Of a DNA stretch of 64,000 nucleotides, positions 11,420 to 22,156 are shown piece after piece. The DNA is from Pohlia nutans. Lineage: Eukaryota; Streptophyta; Bryopsida; Bryales; Mniaceae. Every line of letters starts with the position of its first letter. Within the stretch, counting starts at the first letter, position 1. The stretch spans positions 5,704,001-5,768,000 of the forward strand of contig CM040106.1 in NCBI GenBank assembly GCA_022496805.1, given 5' to 3'. Below the pieces are notes generated by a model, which was not told where the DNA came from, searched no databases, and saw only the letters and a program-made list of their open reading frames with translations. Position numbers and translations under genes: made by a program.

Positions 11420-11484
11420 TATTGGCTGACAGCCGATACACGAGACACAAACTCAAATGAATATGTATCTGCTGACAGCCAACA
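11420..11484. repeat. Two intronic palindromes in tandem
   Basis: TATTGGCTGACAGCCGATA at 11420 and ATCTGCTGACAGCCAACA at 11467 lie in the intron between the predicted donor at 11535 and acceptor at 11362 of the ParB-like gene. Confidence 0.6.
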
Positions 11485-11722
11485 TGTATGAAACAAGATT
11501 AAAGAAGCACACAACAGCTAGGAAAGTTTATACCATAAATGCAGCTAAGGACTTTCCATTCCCTTTGTGTGGCTTGGGACGCTTGGCTCGAATCCATGTT
11601 GCTCGGCCTAGCTCAGCGCACGAGCGGAAGTTCTCCTTTTCCACTCTCTCCGCTACACTGAGGTCGAAAGTGTTTGAGACGCAAATGAGCTCCTCTAAAT
11701 TGCGGCTACAACTAGAATGATT

Positions 11723-11893
11723 CACTACTAGAAAACCCAATTATTCTGTTGATTTGGTCGCGTTGATGCAGGACACTTTTCTGTTATTATGGTTGCGTTT
11801 TTGTCCAAATCAACAGAAATCTGTCCAAATTAACAGAAAAGTGTCCCGCATCAACGCGACCTAATCAGCAGACAATAGGATTTTCTAGTAGTG
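11723..11893. mobile_element. 171-bp CACTA-type MITE inserted in the ParB-like gene
   Basis: CACTACTAGAAAA at the left end and TTTTCTAGTAGTG at the right are exact inverted repeats. The copy is flanked by ATT on both sides, a 3-bp target duplication. Long internal arms are also complementary (CTGTTGATTTGGTCGCGTTGATGC against GCATCAACGCGACC). It splits the coding stretch of the ParB-like gene. High arm similarity suggests a fairly recent insertion. Confidence 0.92.
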
Positions 11894-12240
11894 ATTTCAA
11901 ATTCAGCAAATCGTTCCGAGCCTTAAAACCTTCGAAGAAATGTTTTGCTAGATCACGGCACGTTGTTACGTTGTCTTGGCCTCCTATAATGTACCAATGC
12001 ACATCAAGCGCCTTCCACCATTCAACATCTTTACCATTCACGTTCACGTTAGAGTCTTCAACAGGAATGTTGTCCATAACAACATCCATTCCTAAGTTTG
12101 ACTCTGTTGGTGTTCTCTTCAAGGAAATTCCACAGGTCTTTGGTTTTTTCCTGATCGATCCATATTCCTTCTATATCTGCTTAACCTGATGACAATGGCA
12201 AGGATACTTGGATTTCTACCTTCTGCAAGTGAAATCAAAC

Positions 12241-12258
12241 ATACCGGCTGGCAGCCGC
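12241..12258. repeat. Intronic palindrome
   Basis: ATACCGGCTGGCAGCCGCTA lies about 20 bp upstream of the acceptor CACTTGCAG on the minus strand. It is a relative of the 3611 copy. Confidence 0.55.
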
Positions 12259-13029
12259 TACCACAAGAACACCAAACTAGCGAAAGAAGAATGAAACGAA
12301 CACTAGCCTGCATCCAGCGCTATTTAGCAATCCTGTGGTACTTCAGCTCATTACGAGCGATATGCAACCTATTAGAAGTGATGACACCAAGAAAGCGATG
12401 CTTCTTGTAAGAAAACATACAGGACAGCCCAGCATCGAGTGCTTTGTAGGGGGCCTGAACCTTCTTGTCCTTTGTCTTTGTAGAGAGCCTATTGCCCCGC
12501 GTCAATGCTTCATCCAAAGAGAAGACAAGCGCTTTGCTTGTATTAGCCTTCTCCTTTGTCTTGCGCTTCTTGTTGCTCCCTTTGCCCGATTGCCTCAACA
12601 GTTGCTGCAGGTGCGGGTGGTGCAGGAAGTGCATCCCTCTTCTTCTTTAAGGTGCCAACATTTTTCTTCCCTGAGGACTTTTCCCAATGTTGAGGGACTC
12701 AAAAGAGTTGAGAAAGTCCTCCAGGCTCGCTGGTAAATTGTCCCCTGCATACAGTACCCCTGCCTTCATGGAGGCATCCCCGCATGCAGCCTCTGTAAAG
12801 AGCTTCCACGGAAGCGATACTGCAACGTAGTCGAGCATACCTTCGGGGCGACCAATTGACATGAGGCAAATCATGACGTTGACATAGTCGCCTTGTCCTT
12901 CAATTGCCTTGACTGAGCCGTGTTCGGGCATCATGTTGCCATTTAGCTTCATGGAGCAAGTTATTACAATTTTCTTGCTTGATTCAACACGTCAACAGAG
13001 GCGTCTTTGAACCAAATCGCGTCTGATTT

Positions 13030-13300
13030 GACATCCAAACGGCCAGACGCCGCGTTCGCTAGGTAAATTCCGATTTACTTTATCCGCTGCTGTATTTTAC
13101 CCTAGCAGACGGCGTAGCGAACGACCTTACGGACGGCCTGGCGATCGTCTGGATCGTAGGCGGACGGTTTAGGGATGGGCGTGGTGGACAGCGTGGCGGA
13201 CGGCGGGACGGACGACTGGGCAGGTATACGATTCAGGACTGTCCTAGTAGACTGCCGGTTGACCGGATGGCCCACGGAAAACTTGAGGGCGGCCACGCCA
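13030..13300. promoter_or_regulatory. GC-rich block A
   Basis: Repeated GGACGG, GACGGC and GGCGGACGG words (reverse complement GTCCGCC) lie just upstream of the first exon of the ParB-like gene on the minus strand. At the gene-proximal edge, GCTAGGTAAATTCCG and TATTTTACCCTAGC form an imperfect inverted repeat. No clear TATA box is present, only GATAAAG. It is a member of the block family described at 26180. Confidence 0.5.
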
Positions 13301-13309
13301 TTTTAAGCT

Positions 13310-13770
13310 AGGTAAACCACTAAACCATGAACAATTCAGGCCGTTTCAAACAAAAATCAAATTGAAGTGGTGGAGAAAAAAAATTAGATTCTCAATAATT
13401 CACAGTAACCCTCTTCGTATAAAAAATATAGTAAACTTGTTCAACGGGAAAAAGCCCGAATTGTTTTAATAACATAAAATATAAAAACATTTTTAGATTT
13501 TATATTTTGTAAAAAAAAAACACCTTGAAAGGAAACGTGAGCACAATTTTTCCATTCATTCATGTACGTCATACTTATCACAATATAAATATATATATTT
13601 ATAAAATCCATCTATTGTCCAGTCACCTACAATTAGAGAATACTAGAATATCTTATAAAAAATACTCCAAGAAAATACATAAATGCTATTGAGTATTCAA
13701 TCTTTTTTGTAATCAGAATCTCCTTTCACCTCTGCTCCGCTACTATCATCTGGATCACATGACTGGTCAG
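13310..13770. other. AT-rich spacer
   Basis: This spacer between GC-rich block A and the 3' end of the hAT gene has A runs and no recognisable feature. Confidence 0.5.
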
Positions 13771-13772
13771 CA

Positions 13773-16746
13773 CTAAAGTAATACTCGCTTCCCTTGGTCT
13801 CCTTGAATGTTGGTTGGATACTCTTCATTTTCCGCATGGATCCACTTGCGTCTTTTCACCATTGGGCCGTGATTGTGCCTTGGGGGCACACGCGAACGCT
13901 TTCTTTCTACAACAACTGCTAAAGGAAAATATCCGTCACTTTCCAAATCTACGTCCGATTCTCTGATACGTCTATGCATTGTTTTGGATAGGGATACCAA
14001 TCCCGTTGATGATGTCAATGGAACTCTGTTTGTCGGTGTTTTTAAATTATCAAATATGGATCTAGAGGCAAGGGTGGTCCTTTGCATTTGGTCATCAAGA
14101 CGAGAAGAATCTCTGTCTACAAACTTCAACGGGCTCTTATTAATTGGACCAAATTGTTCCTCTATGGCTTTCCATTTAGGGTGACCATTGTTCACTATTG
14201 TGGACTTTCGCCCAGGAGAAAGCTCCAACTCAGAATCTTTTGGGTCCTTCAAAATACCCTCTTGCACTGTGTCAATCTTCCTACTACTATCTTCACCACA
14301 ATTGTGCCCTTCTTCTTCACTCCATTTTGGCGTAGAATTATTCTCCTCTCTGATATTCATACTAGTATCGTTAACATTTGATGCTTGCACGTAATTGCCC
14401 TCCTCTCCATCCTCAACAACCTCGTATACATCGTTGGTTGATTTACCATATCTTGGTGGAGAGGATTTAAGCCTTTGTGGAGAGAGTTGGTCACTCCAAT
14501 GAGTCCAACCGTCCACCGGATCATCAAGAGGCACATCAGTCCAATGATCATTGTCAGATGCATGATTTACCATCCAATCACCTCCATCATCTCCATCCTC
14601 TTCTTCTGAAGCGGAATCAAAATCTTCTGATGATACATTTTTGTTGTACCACTTCTTTTCATCTTTTCTCTTTGCCTTTGCGAGGAGCTTCAAATTTGTG
14701 TACACATACACTAGATCTTCAACTCTCTTTTGTTGGAGGCGATTCTGAGACTTATTGTGTATGAAAGAATGACTACTCCAATTGCGTTTGCATGATGACT
14801 ATGACATGGTTTGGGCTAGGATTCTCCGTGCTATTGGTGCAATGAACTTTCCAAATGCCCTTTGGAAATCCCACCATGCATGAGGCGAGCACTTTTGTTG
14901 TTTTGGATCCAACTTATTGTGGAAGGGGGGTTCTGTGTGACAAAATGCCAAAAACTCTAGCACCATATCCAGATATGTGTTTAGAGAACTTAATTTCTCA
15001 AGCACACGCTTGCATGCTGTAATGGCATCCAAGTCATCTGCCAGTTCTTTGTCGTGTAACAACTAAGGAATCAAAAAATGCACCTGCATTGTGTAAATCC
15101 GTTCTGACCAATGCCCAATAGTCGCGCAAGTGCTTCTCCACATCAATGCTTTCTTCACCGTCAGAGGTAAAGAACTCATTTTGCAACCTTTCAAAGTGTT
15201 TCTCCACATTACGAAAGATGTGTTGTATTTTTCCCATACCAGGTTCTCCATTGTCAAAACCTTGTAAAGCATACATCAACGATGCAACCACCTTTTGAAA
15301 ACTAGTACATTGTTGCCCGAAGTGATTGTCCAAAATTTTCTTTCACAGATCTGGAGACATAGTGCGCGCTTTTTCCTTTTTGTCGTCTCTCAAAGTGGTT
15401 ACATAAGACGTCCACTGTTCGTCCACAACAGACTGCTCTAACGCTTGTCTGACTTTGAGTAATCGATCTACCATCATAAAATTTGATCCAAATCCAGTTT
15501 TCCTACTAGTACTAAGTTGAAATGCTTCTCGTGCTTTTGGAATACTGCAAGAGGGATGTGTCTCTTCTTTGTAAACGTCACGATCGTCTGGGCCTTCTTC
15601 AACACCTCATTTATCCCCTTTGCCTTCGCGATGTCACCCAATAATAGGTTCATTGTATGAACAACACACCCTTGGAAATATATGTGGTCATATTGGTTCG
15701 TCACAATATCCGTTGCTGGCTTCATAACAAGTGCGTTGTCCGTTGCAATTTGCACCATGTTGTGCAAGCGAACATCCTCGATGAACTTCTCTATAATTGA
15801 CGCTTGGTACGCTGCAGTCTTTGTATGTCCCAAAGTGTCGACTAATCCAAGAAAATGTTCTACTGCTCACAGGATCATTGCATTGAATAACAGTTGGTTT
15901 GTGCAAGAGCTCCATCCATCAAACGTCAAAGTGGCTCCAAACTTGCGAACGCTATCAGCCATTTTACCTTCCAACACCGCCCCCAATTCATTCTTGGCTT
16001 GCACCAAGATTTTCTTTTGTAAGTCATTGTATGAGGGTGGTGCATACGGTCCCCAAAAATCAGTAGTCCTCTGTATGGCCTCTTTGAAAGTAGAATTTCG
16101 TGCTATCAAAAAAGGGATGTTCACCTCGTAATAGAACCTTGCCCATATCTTGTCTAACTTCCTTCGTTTCTCTTCCTGAAAACCCTCGGATATTCCCGCT
16201 TGTTGTAATGGACGGCCGGCTCTGCCGGCTGCACTCTTACGTTTCGTAGATGGTGGTCTGCTCGCGGTAGTTTCAATTGTATTAGAAGCAGACCTCTGAT
16301 TTGGAATCTCCTGTGGTTCATCGCATGATTCTCGATCCGTTGATTGCGGTGTACAAAGTTCCATGATATCCATATTTCCCGCTCTCGAAGTGCGACATTT
16401 ATCGAAATGATCTGGATTTGGACGTTTGGGTGGATTTCCTTTGCGATTAAGAAAAAGCTTTCTAATCCACGGTGTAAGTCTCTTGCATATAGATACTCCA
16501 GTGTCACGATTTCCTGATTCGTTTTGGTATCCAAGGTGATTCAACATCCTCGCCGCTTTCTTTGCAATAACTGATCCACATCATAAGCACTTCATGTTTC
16601 TTGGGACTATAGCCACATACCAATCTTTCCAATAGCTTAGCATCTTGAAAGGTTGAAAAAGGCTTAGGTTTCGCTACCCAGTAGTTGTAAATGACGGCAT
16701 GCAATACCTCATAATCGTGTGATGAAAAAATGTATGTGAAATACAA
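13773..16746 (-). pseudogene. hAT-superfamily transposase, decayed (hAT1)
   Basis: The coding order on the minus strand fits a plant hAT transposase of the DUF659 type. First comes a region before LTPWIRKLFLNRKG. Then YEVNIPFLIARNSTFKEAIQ and GATLTFDGWSSCTNQLLFNA (first catalytic Asp in FDGW). Next MVQIATDNALVM with YFQGCVVHTMNLLL (second Asp in TDNA), then HAWWDFQRAFGKF. The C-terminal dimerisation segment reads SSCKRNWSSHSFIHNK followed by RVEDLVYVYTNLKLL, with an acidic tail. In-frame TGA at 15867 and a stop just before SSCKRNW interrupt it, and there are frameshifts near 16520, 15480 and 15060. The conserved Glu of the C(E)RNWS motif is Lys here, so the DDE triad is broken even apart from the stops. 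GC-rich blocks lie on both sides (13.03 and 16.92 kb). Confidence 0.85.
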
Positions 16747-16909
16747 GAATTATCAAATTCAAAAAGAAATTTACAATGGCGCATTCAAACTCGGTAATGG
16801 TCAAGCAAGGGAAACAAAATGTTGCCCTAGCCCTTGACAATTGGTGAACTTTTATGAACTCACCAAATGAAAACCATCATGATTTATACTACCATTTGGT
16901 AAACTAGCT

Positions 16910-17380
16910 GTTGTACTAGCCGTTCAACAACCTTGCCCTATTACACACGGATGGGCATGCTCGGTTTAAGGATGCGGCTATCCGTCTGATTTGTTGTTTG
17001 ATGGCGTTGGGCTGGATCGGACGCATGGATCGGACGCGCTGGAATGGACGGTCTGGATTGGACGAGACGCATTGGATGGGCTCGATCGCACAGGCTGCAT
17101 CAGAGGGCCAAATTGCACGGGCTGCATAATACAGCCAGATCGCACGCGCTGCATTGGACAAACAGATCGCACGCGCTGCATCGGATAGACCGGTCGACCA
17201 GATAGGAGCGGACGGCTTAGGGTTAAGGATTTTGAATCGACCGCCGACGCCTAGTCGAACGGCCAAAATCGGGCGGCCCGCACAGATCGGACGGCCCACC
17301 CGGATCGGATGGGCTGATCGGCTGGTTTGGCCGTCCGATCTAGTTTGGGCAGTGGGGGGGCCAGACGACACTATAGAAGG
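16910..17380. promoter_or_regulatory. GC-rich block B with TATA-like box
   Basis: Repeated GGATCGGACG, GATCGCACGCGCTGCAT and GGACGGCC words run to about 17350. A TATAGAA at 17372-17378 on the + strand is followed by the ATG at 17719. On the minus strand the block lies directly upstream of the hAT1 gene, so it could serve either direction. It contains an approximate tandem of GATCGCAC(G/A)(C/G)GCTGCAT. Confidence 0.5.
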
Positions 17381-17528
17381 AACGTCCCTCCCCATTTTCT
17401 CATCTTTCTCACCCCAAAATCAAACGGCTAGTAATTCTTTTTGAAGACTTCTTGGCCCTATTTGATTTGGGCGTCAAAAGTCACATGCTTATTGTGACCA
17501 ATCATCAGTTGGTCATAATAAGCATCTT

Positions 17529-17690
17529 ACACAGTTGATTCACAATTTCGCGGTATTTTTACACAGACGGTTCATGCACATTTTTGCGGTATTTTTACAC
17601 GGTCGGTCATTCTCATTTTCGCGGGATTTTGTCACGGTTTAGGGTACACGATTGATTCACCTTGTCGCGGGATTTTGTCAAGGTATGTCC
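17529..17690. repeat. About 40-bp tandem repeat, four diverged copies
   Basis: Units of the type TTCAC--TTTCGCGG(T/G)ATTTT(T/G)NCACGG recur four times between the TATA-like box and the ATG of the downstream gene. Their place in a probable 5' UTR is notable. Confidence 0.6.
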
Positions 17691-17718
17691 ACACAGTTCA
17701 TTCACTCATCACAGAGTA

Positions 17719-20700
17719 ATGGATGGTGAGCAACATGAAGGTGAAGTTCCTGAACAACCCCAATCTACAAATCCTAATGTTGGACCTAGGAGGAACAAGC
17801 GCAGGGGGGCTCCTAATTCGATCAATTAAGAGGCATTAGACAATCCAAATGTTGTAGCCAAAGGGGGATGGTAATAATTTGGTGAAGAATATTGGTCTTA
17901 CAAGACAATCAAGCGGTATGTCAAACTGTTCCACATTGCTAAACTGTAGCCAAAAAATCAATTCCAAGTTATTCTAAAGTCCTTTACGTGCAAGCCGTGT
18001 ATGTGTAATAAAAATCATTTATTTTACTAAGCGGAAGAGGTATGGACGGCAATGTATAGAGCTCGTTTGAAGTCAAAGGGGGTATTCAACTATAACTTAC
18101 TGGCAATGGTCTACGTGGAATTCAAGTTGAAGCGCAAAGTAGATTGGAGTATATACCCTACAATTCTCGCATTTCCACTTCAGTTGAACGACGGGTAGCA
18201 GGATATTCCTCATTTATATGATCCATCAAACATAAGCACAAAAGAGATGTTGGTCTCTTTGAAGGAACCGCCCACGTCGTCTGCAAGCAGCTCAAGTCGA
18301 GTGGAAGTCAAACCAAAGATTGCCAAATGACTTGTACTACCAAAGGCCGCTTTGGACAACTTAAATGAAGGGGTGGAAAACAAAGTCAATACTGAACGGG
18401 TGGAATGCCAAGTCACAGTTGAACGGGAGGGAAACAAAGTCAAAGTCGAAGTGACAACTCTTAAGTCAACTGCAACTAGCACGATTCGATTGATTCCGTG
18501 AAAGGAGGAGGTGGAACACTTGCCGCAAAATCCATCGATGTTAATTCATGAAACTATAGATTCCAAGGGAAACAAAAGTTGGAGTCTGATAAAGTTTTCA
18601 AGGTGGGCCGCAAATAAACATATTCCATCGGACCGAATTGGTCGGTGATGGTTGATTTGGATAATGTTGGTTCAAGCAATGCAACTTTCGTTCCTCCCCC
18701 AACTTCCAACAAGAAACACGCATGTCCTAATCTACAAATTCTAGAAAATGGTTTTTGGGAACATGGGGGCCTTGTTTGACAAAGACAAAGACTATTGACG
18801 ATATAGCAAATGCATTCGATTTGTTGGTGAAAAAAGTTCTAATGGCGGGCCAAAATGCAGAAGAAGAGCACTGGAAACTAGCCGACCAGGCTCTAGCGGT
18901 CTTTGCACGTGATCTAAATAAATTGAAACTTCTTTTGAAAACCGTGTATCAAAACATGGTATGATCCATGAACGTAACACATTTCCTTCATAAGTTGGCA
19001 CCATAGCTTGTAAACTCTATCCAATCCATTGAAAAACAAATGGCCATTTGGGGGCCAATCATCCAGAGGGCTCAGCGTGTTGATGGGCTAATCAAGAAAC
19101 TAGTAGAAGCAGAGGATTGTGCAAATAGATTTAAGCGGATGGCGTGGAATTTCGAGGCCGAATTGCGTTCAATCCATATATAGAACCATTCCAAGAACTT
19201 GCATCTCCAGTTAACCTGAGATGAGTTGATGAAACAGTTGGAAAAGTTGCAATCACCAACTACAGAGAATGAAGCAATACTTGAAGAAACTCTTGTCCCA
19301 TCGGAGGTGTCGTCTCTTCCATTGGATGCCAAGACTTTGGACGGAGCAATACTTGAAGAAACTCTCTCCCTATCTGACCAGTTGTCTCTTCCATTTGATG
19401 CCAAGACTATGGACGAAACAATAGTTGAAGAAACTCTCGCCCCATTGGACCAGTTGTCTCTTCCCTTTAATGCCAAGACTTCGGACGGTGACATCCATGA
19501 ACAATCGGATCCTCCCGAGATGGTAAAATGTCCACCTGTAGATGAGGTAAGAGTTGCACAAAGTTTGATCAGGCCACCAACCTTAATCAGGCCACCAACC
19601 AAAGAGGGTGAAGCCAGTAACCAAGAGATCCAAACGTTGAGACAACAATTGCTCCAAGCAGAGATTGTCAGGAATATACTGAGGTGTGAACTACTATACT
19701 GGAAAATACCAGTAATATAAGGAAAAACAGACCACGTCATAAGCATAGTCTGCCTTGGCTAAGTTATGTCCACCAATTAAAGGATGTAGATGAATTGGTC
19801 GGGAAGGAATTGGGTTTGTTGTTCGAGTATGAGAACAACAAAAGTAGGGATCTCTCTTATCTCCTACCAATGTTGAAGAGGGTGGAAGAATCATTTGATC
19901 AACAAGCCGCGCTGCCTTGAGCGCGTGCACTCACAGAGTTAACCGCGTGGGATGATGTTGACTAAATGATGGCACGGACACATGGAATTCAAAATTCTAT
20001 GTCCGACAACATTGACTGGGCTTCAACGATTGAAGAATTGTGGATGCCATATAACGTGTTTTCCTTGCATTTGTTGAAGAAAGAGAAGACAGTGGTTCAT
20101 ACGTGTGATCCAGCTCCCGACTTTCTGAGGGAGACATGTTGCTTGTGTCAATATGGTTTTGGTCCAGAAGGAGCAGTCCAATTAGGACAATGTTCCCATT
20201 CATTTCATGTTAAGTTCATTGCGGAAAATTACTTACGATGCTCCTTTTGTCCCCAATGCCGATCTCCTATACATATCACATTCTAAAAAATGAAGAGACA
20301 TCGCGCCGTTATGCCATCTGGTCATGAATACAACCAGTAGAACCTTCCTTTCGATCACCTACCAAAGAAATTTCTAAATTACAAGAACTAGAGTCAACCA
20401 TTGGTATGGGATGTTGACTTCGATTGCCACGGCTTGTACCGTGTGGAAGCACTAGGGAGTGAGGAAGACATTTTTTTGGATGTTGATCCTTATTTTTGGA
20501 TGAGCCGAGATTACGAAGTCGAAGTGCGAGCACGTGCAATTGAAAACATGGCGGACAAGGAGGTGTTTTGCCACAACTTTGGAGGACATTGAAGTGAGAA
20601 TCACAAGAGGTTCTTTTAGTTCCCAAAGACGGAAGTAAAAAAGGGATATGATAGCACTTAGTACAAGGCAAACGGTGCGGTCTTAGGAGAAAAATACTCA

Positions 20701-21153
20701 ATGTATGACCGTACATTGATTGGTAGAGCTCTGGTCCTTTCAAAGTTGGAGGAGGCGGCTAGGCTTCAAGCTACAACGATTGAGGACATGTTTGTTGATG
20801 AGGAAAATTCCTATGCGGATGTTGCTGGTGCATTTGATAGAAGGATCAATGACGTCATCGAAACTTGGCAACGTCATATGCTGACATCAACGACCACGGC
20901 ATCTCTAGAAAATGAGGAAGTTGTAGCTCTTGTTGTCGGTGGTGTGGAGACGTTCATGGAAGTTTTTCAGGCAAAAGAGGTGGATATGGAATGTTCTGGC
21001 AAGGGGAAACAAAAGGCCGACTTGGATGACAATTGGGAACCATCTCAAGACCATGTTCAAGAGAAAATTGCGATAGATTCTGAGGTTGAAGCAGGCAGTA
21101 GAATTACTCATGCTAGTCCACGTATCGTACTAAAAACTTGTAAGAAATCATAG
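17719..21153 (+). pseudogene. Decayed gene with coiled-coil-like region, internal repeats and RING-like finger
   Basis: This is a series of + frames broken by stops. The start is MDGEQHEGEVPEQPQSTNPN followed by a basic RRNKRRG. Then comes LAMVYVEFKLKRKVDWS, shared with the gene at 58.2 kb, and Leu/Glu-rich stretches (about 18755-19180). Three 24-residue repeats follow at 19271-19486. A cysteine-rich segment at 20131-20270 reads CCLCQYGFGPEGAVQ, QCSHSFHVKFI, FCPQC. This matches RING spacing (Cx2C, CxHx2H, Cx2C), but the fifth ligand (normally Cys before the first helix) is Phe. The last block (20701-21153) starts MYDRTLIGRALVLSKLEEAA and is acidic. A RING would suggest ubiquitin ligase ancestry. 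I do not recognise the whole protein. Confidence 0.4.
19271..19486 (+). repeat. Three 72-bp in-frame repeats (24 residues each)
   Basis: Units start at 19271, 19343 and 19415 and encode (E/G)-A/T-I-x-EETL followed by a variable part and then SLP(L/F)(D/N)AKT. All three are whole numbers of codons and keep the frame, as expected of a repeat that grew while the gene was coding. Confidence 0.85.
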
Positions 21154-21418
21154 ACGTACTTGTTATTTCTTATTTTCCACACTCGGTTTCTTACACTTCT
21201 TTGTTCACAATTTTTAGGAAATCATAATAATTGACAAATTGCATTACATATTTCCAATTTGAGGAGCTCCCATATATGCAATATATTGTTTTTTATGTTA
21301 TAATTTTAAAAACAACATGGGAAAGCACTGGAAGCATTTAGAGGTTTACATGGTCAAAGTAGCTGGTCAAAGGAGCAAGTGAAGGAAGTAGGTTTGCTCC
21401 AAGCAAGGTTTTATTTCA

Positions 21419-21545
21419 ATGCGGCCGTTTGATATGGCACCCTGATTAGCCGTCCCATTTTCGCCGTCCAATACGGCACCGAGATATGCCGTCCAATGGA
21501 CAATGTCGGATCCTGCAATCCGCCATCCGATACAGCCGTCAAATT
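21419..21545. promoter_or_regulatory. GC-rich block C
   Basis: GCCGTCCAATACGGCACC, GCCGTCCAATGG and CCGATACAGCCGTC words lie upstream of the Harbinger transposase. It is shorter than the other blocks and has no clear TATA box nearby. Confidence 0.4.
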
Positions 21546-21859
21546 CTTCTGTTCGGACAGTCCACCATCAGATCACAACTCAACAACTTCCCATAACGGA
21601 ATAAATGCCACTAAGAATCTGATGAATGATTTTAAGGCAGCCAAAGAATCCTATTTACCCTTTCAAAACATCTTCACCCATCCGCGCCAAACATGACTCG
21701 CAATAGGCGGGATTCAGGGCTTGCTCTCGCATGGTTGACTAGCCAAAAAGTTCCTTTCTCACCCATCCGCGCCAAACTTGGCCGCGACAGGCAACCTAGA
21801 GCATCTCGAGAATCTTTCGGAAAGAATACCGGCCACAACAGCATGTGTTTGCACTGGTG

Positions 21860-21985
21860 GCGGACGGGATCGCAGGTGAAGTGGCCCCTTGCCGAGGTGG
21901 CCGACAGCTGAAGTGGCTCCCTGCTTAGGTGGCCTACGGCCGGAGGGGATTGCGGCTGAGGTGGCCGACGCCATTGTGGCTGGCT
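21860..21985. repeat. Short GC-rich tandem repeat
   Basis: GAAGTGGC(C/T)CC(T/C)TGC and (A/G)AGGTGGCC(G/T)AC words alternate several times, with a diverged unit of about 30 bp, in the upstream region of the Harbinger transposase. Confidence 0.5.
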
Positions 21986-22156
21986 CCTTGGCTACCAGAC
22001 CTGATCAACCAAAACAACTCGTTCAACTGTGAGCTCGCCCAACTGTGAGCAACTGTGAGCTTGTTCTTTCCTACAACTCCTTGGGTTTTTACTACTGCCT
22101 ATACATTCTCATTGTTTAGGGTTTCGTGTAGGGCTAGTTTTTAGTCCTAGGGACTA

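Larger units (their letters stand above)
11200..12952 (-). pseudogene. Multi-exon gene with ParB-like GGQ motif, interrupted by a MITE
   Basis: The minus-strand blocks follow each other. First MKLNGNMMPEHGSVKAIEGQ (from 12952), then a Lys-rich block with NKKRKTKEKANTSKALVFS (about 12634-12320), then a short exon after CACTTGCAG. Next is VHWYIIGGQDNVTTCRDLAK (about 12035-11970), then LEELICVSNTFDLSVAERVE to GRATWIRAKRPK (to 11535), a GTATAA donor, and another exon after TCTTTCAG at 11362. WYIIGGQ-N-T-A-LA recalls the GGQHR-AA motif of ParB/sulfiredoxin-like domains, with His replaced by Asp. The later SN-FN-S--E-----CAEL-RA-W block resembles a conserved tail I associate with plant ParB-like proteins. 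A stop near 12647, frame changes and the inserted MITE make it non-functional as it stands. Confidence 0.45.
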
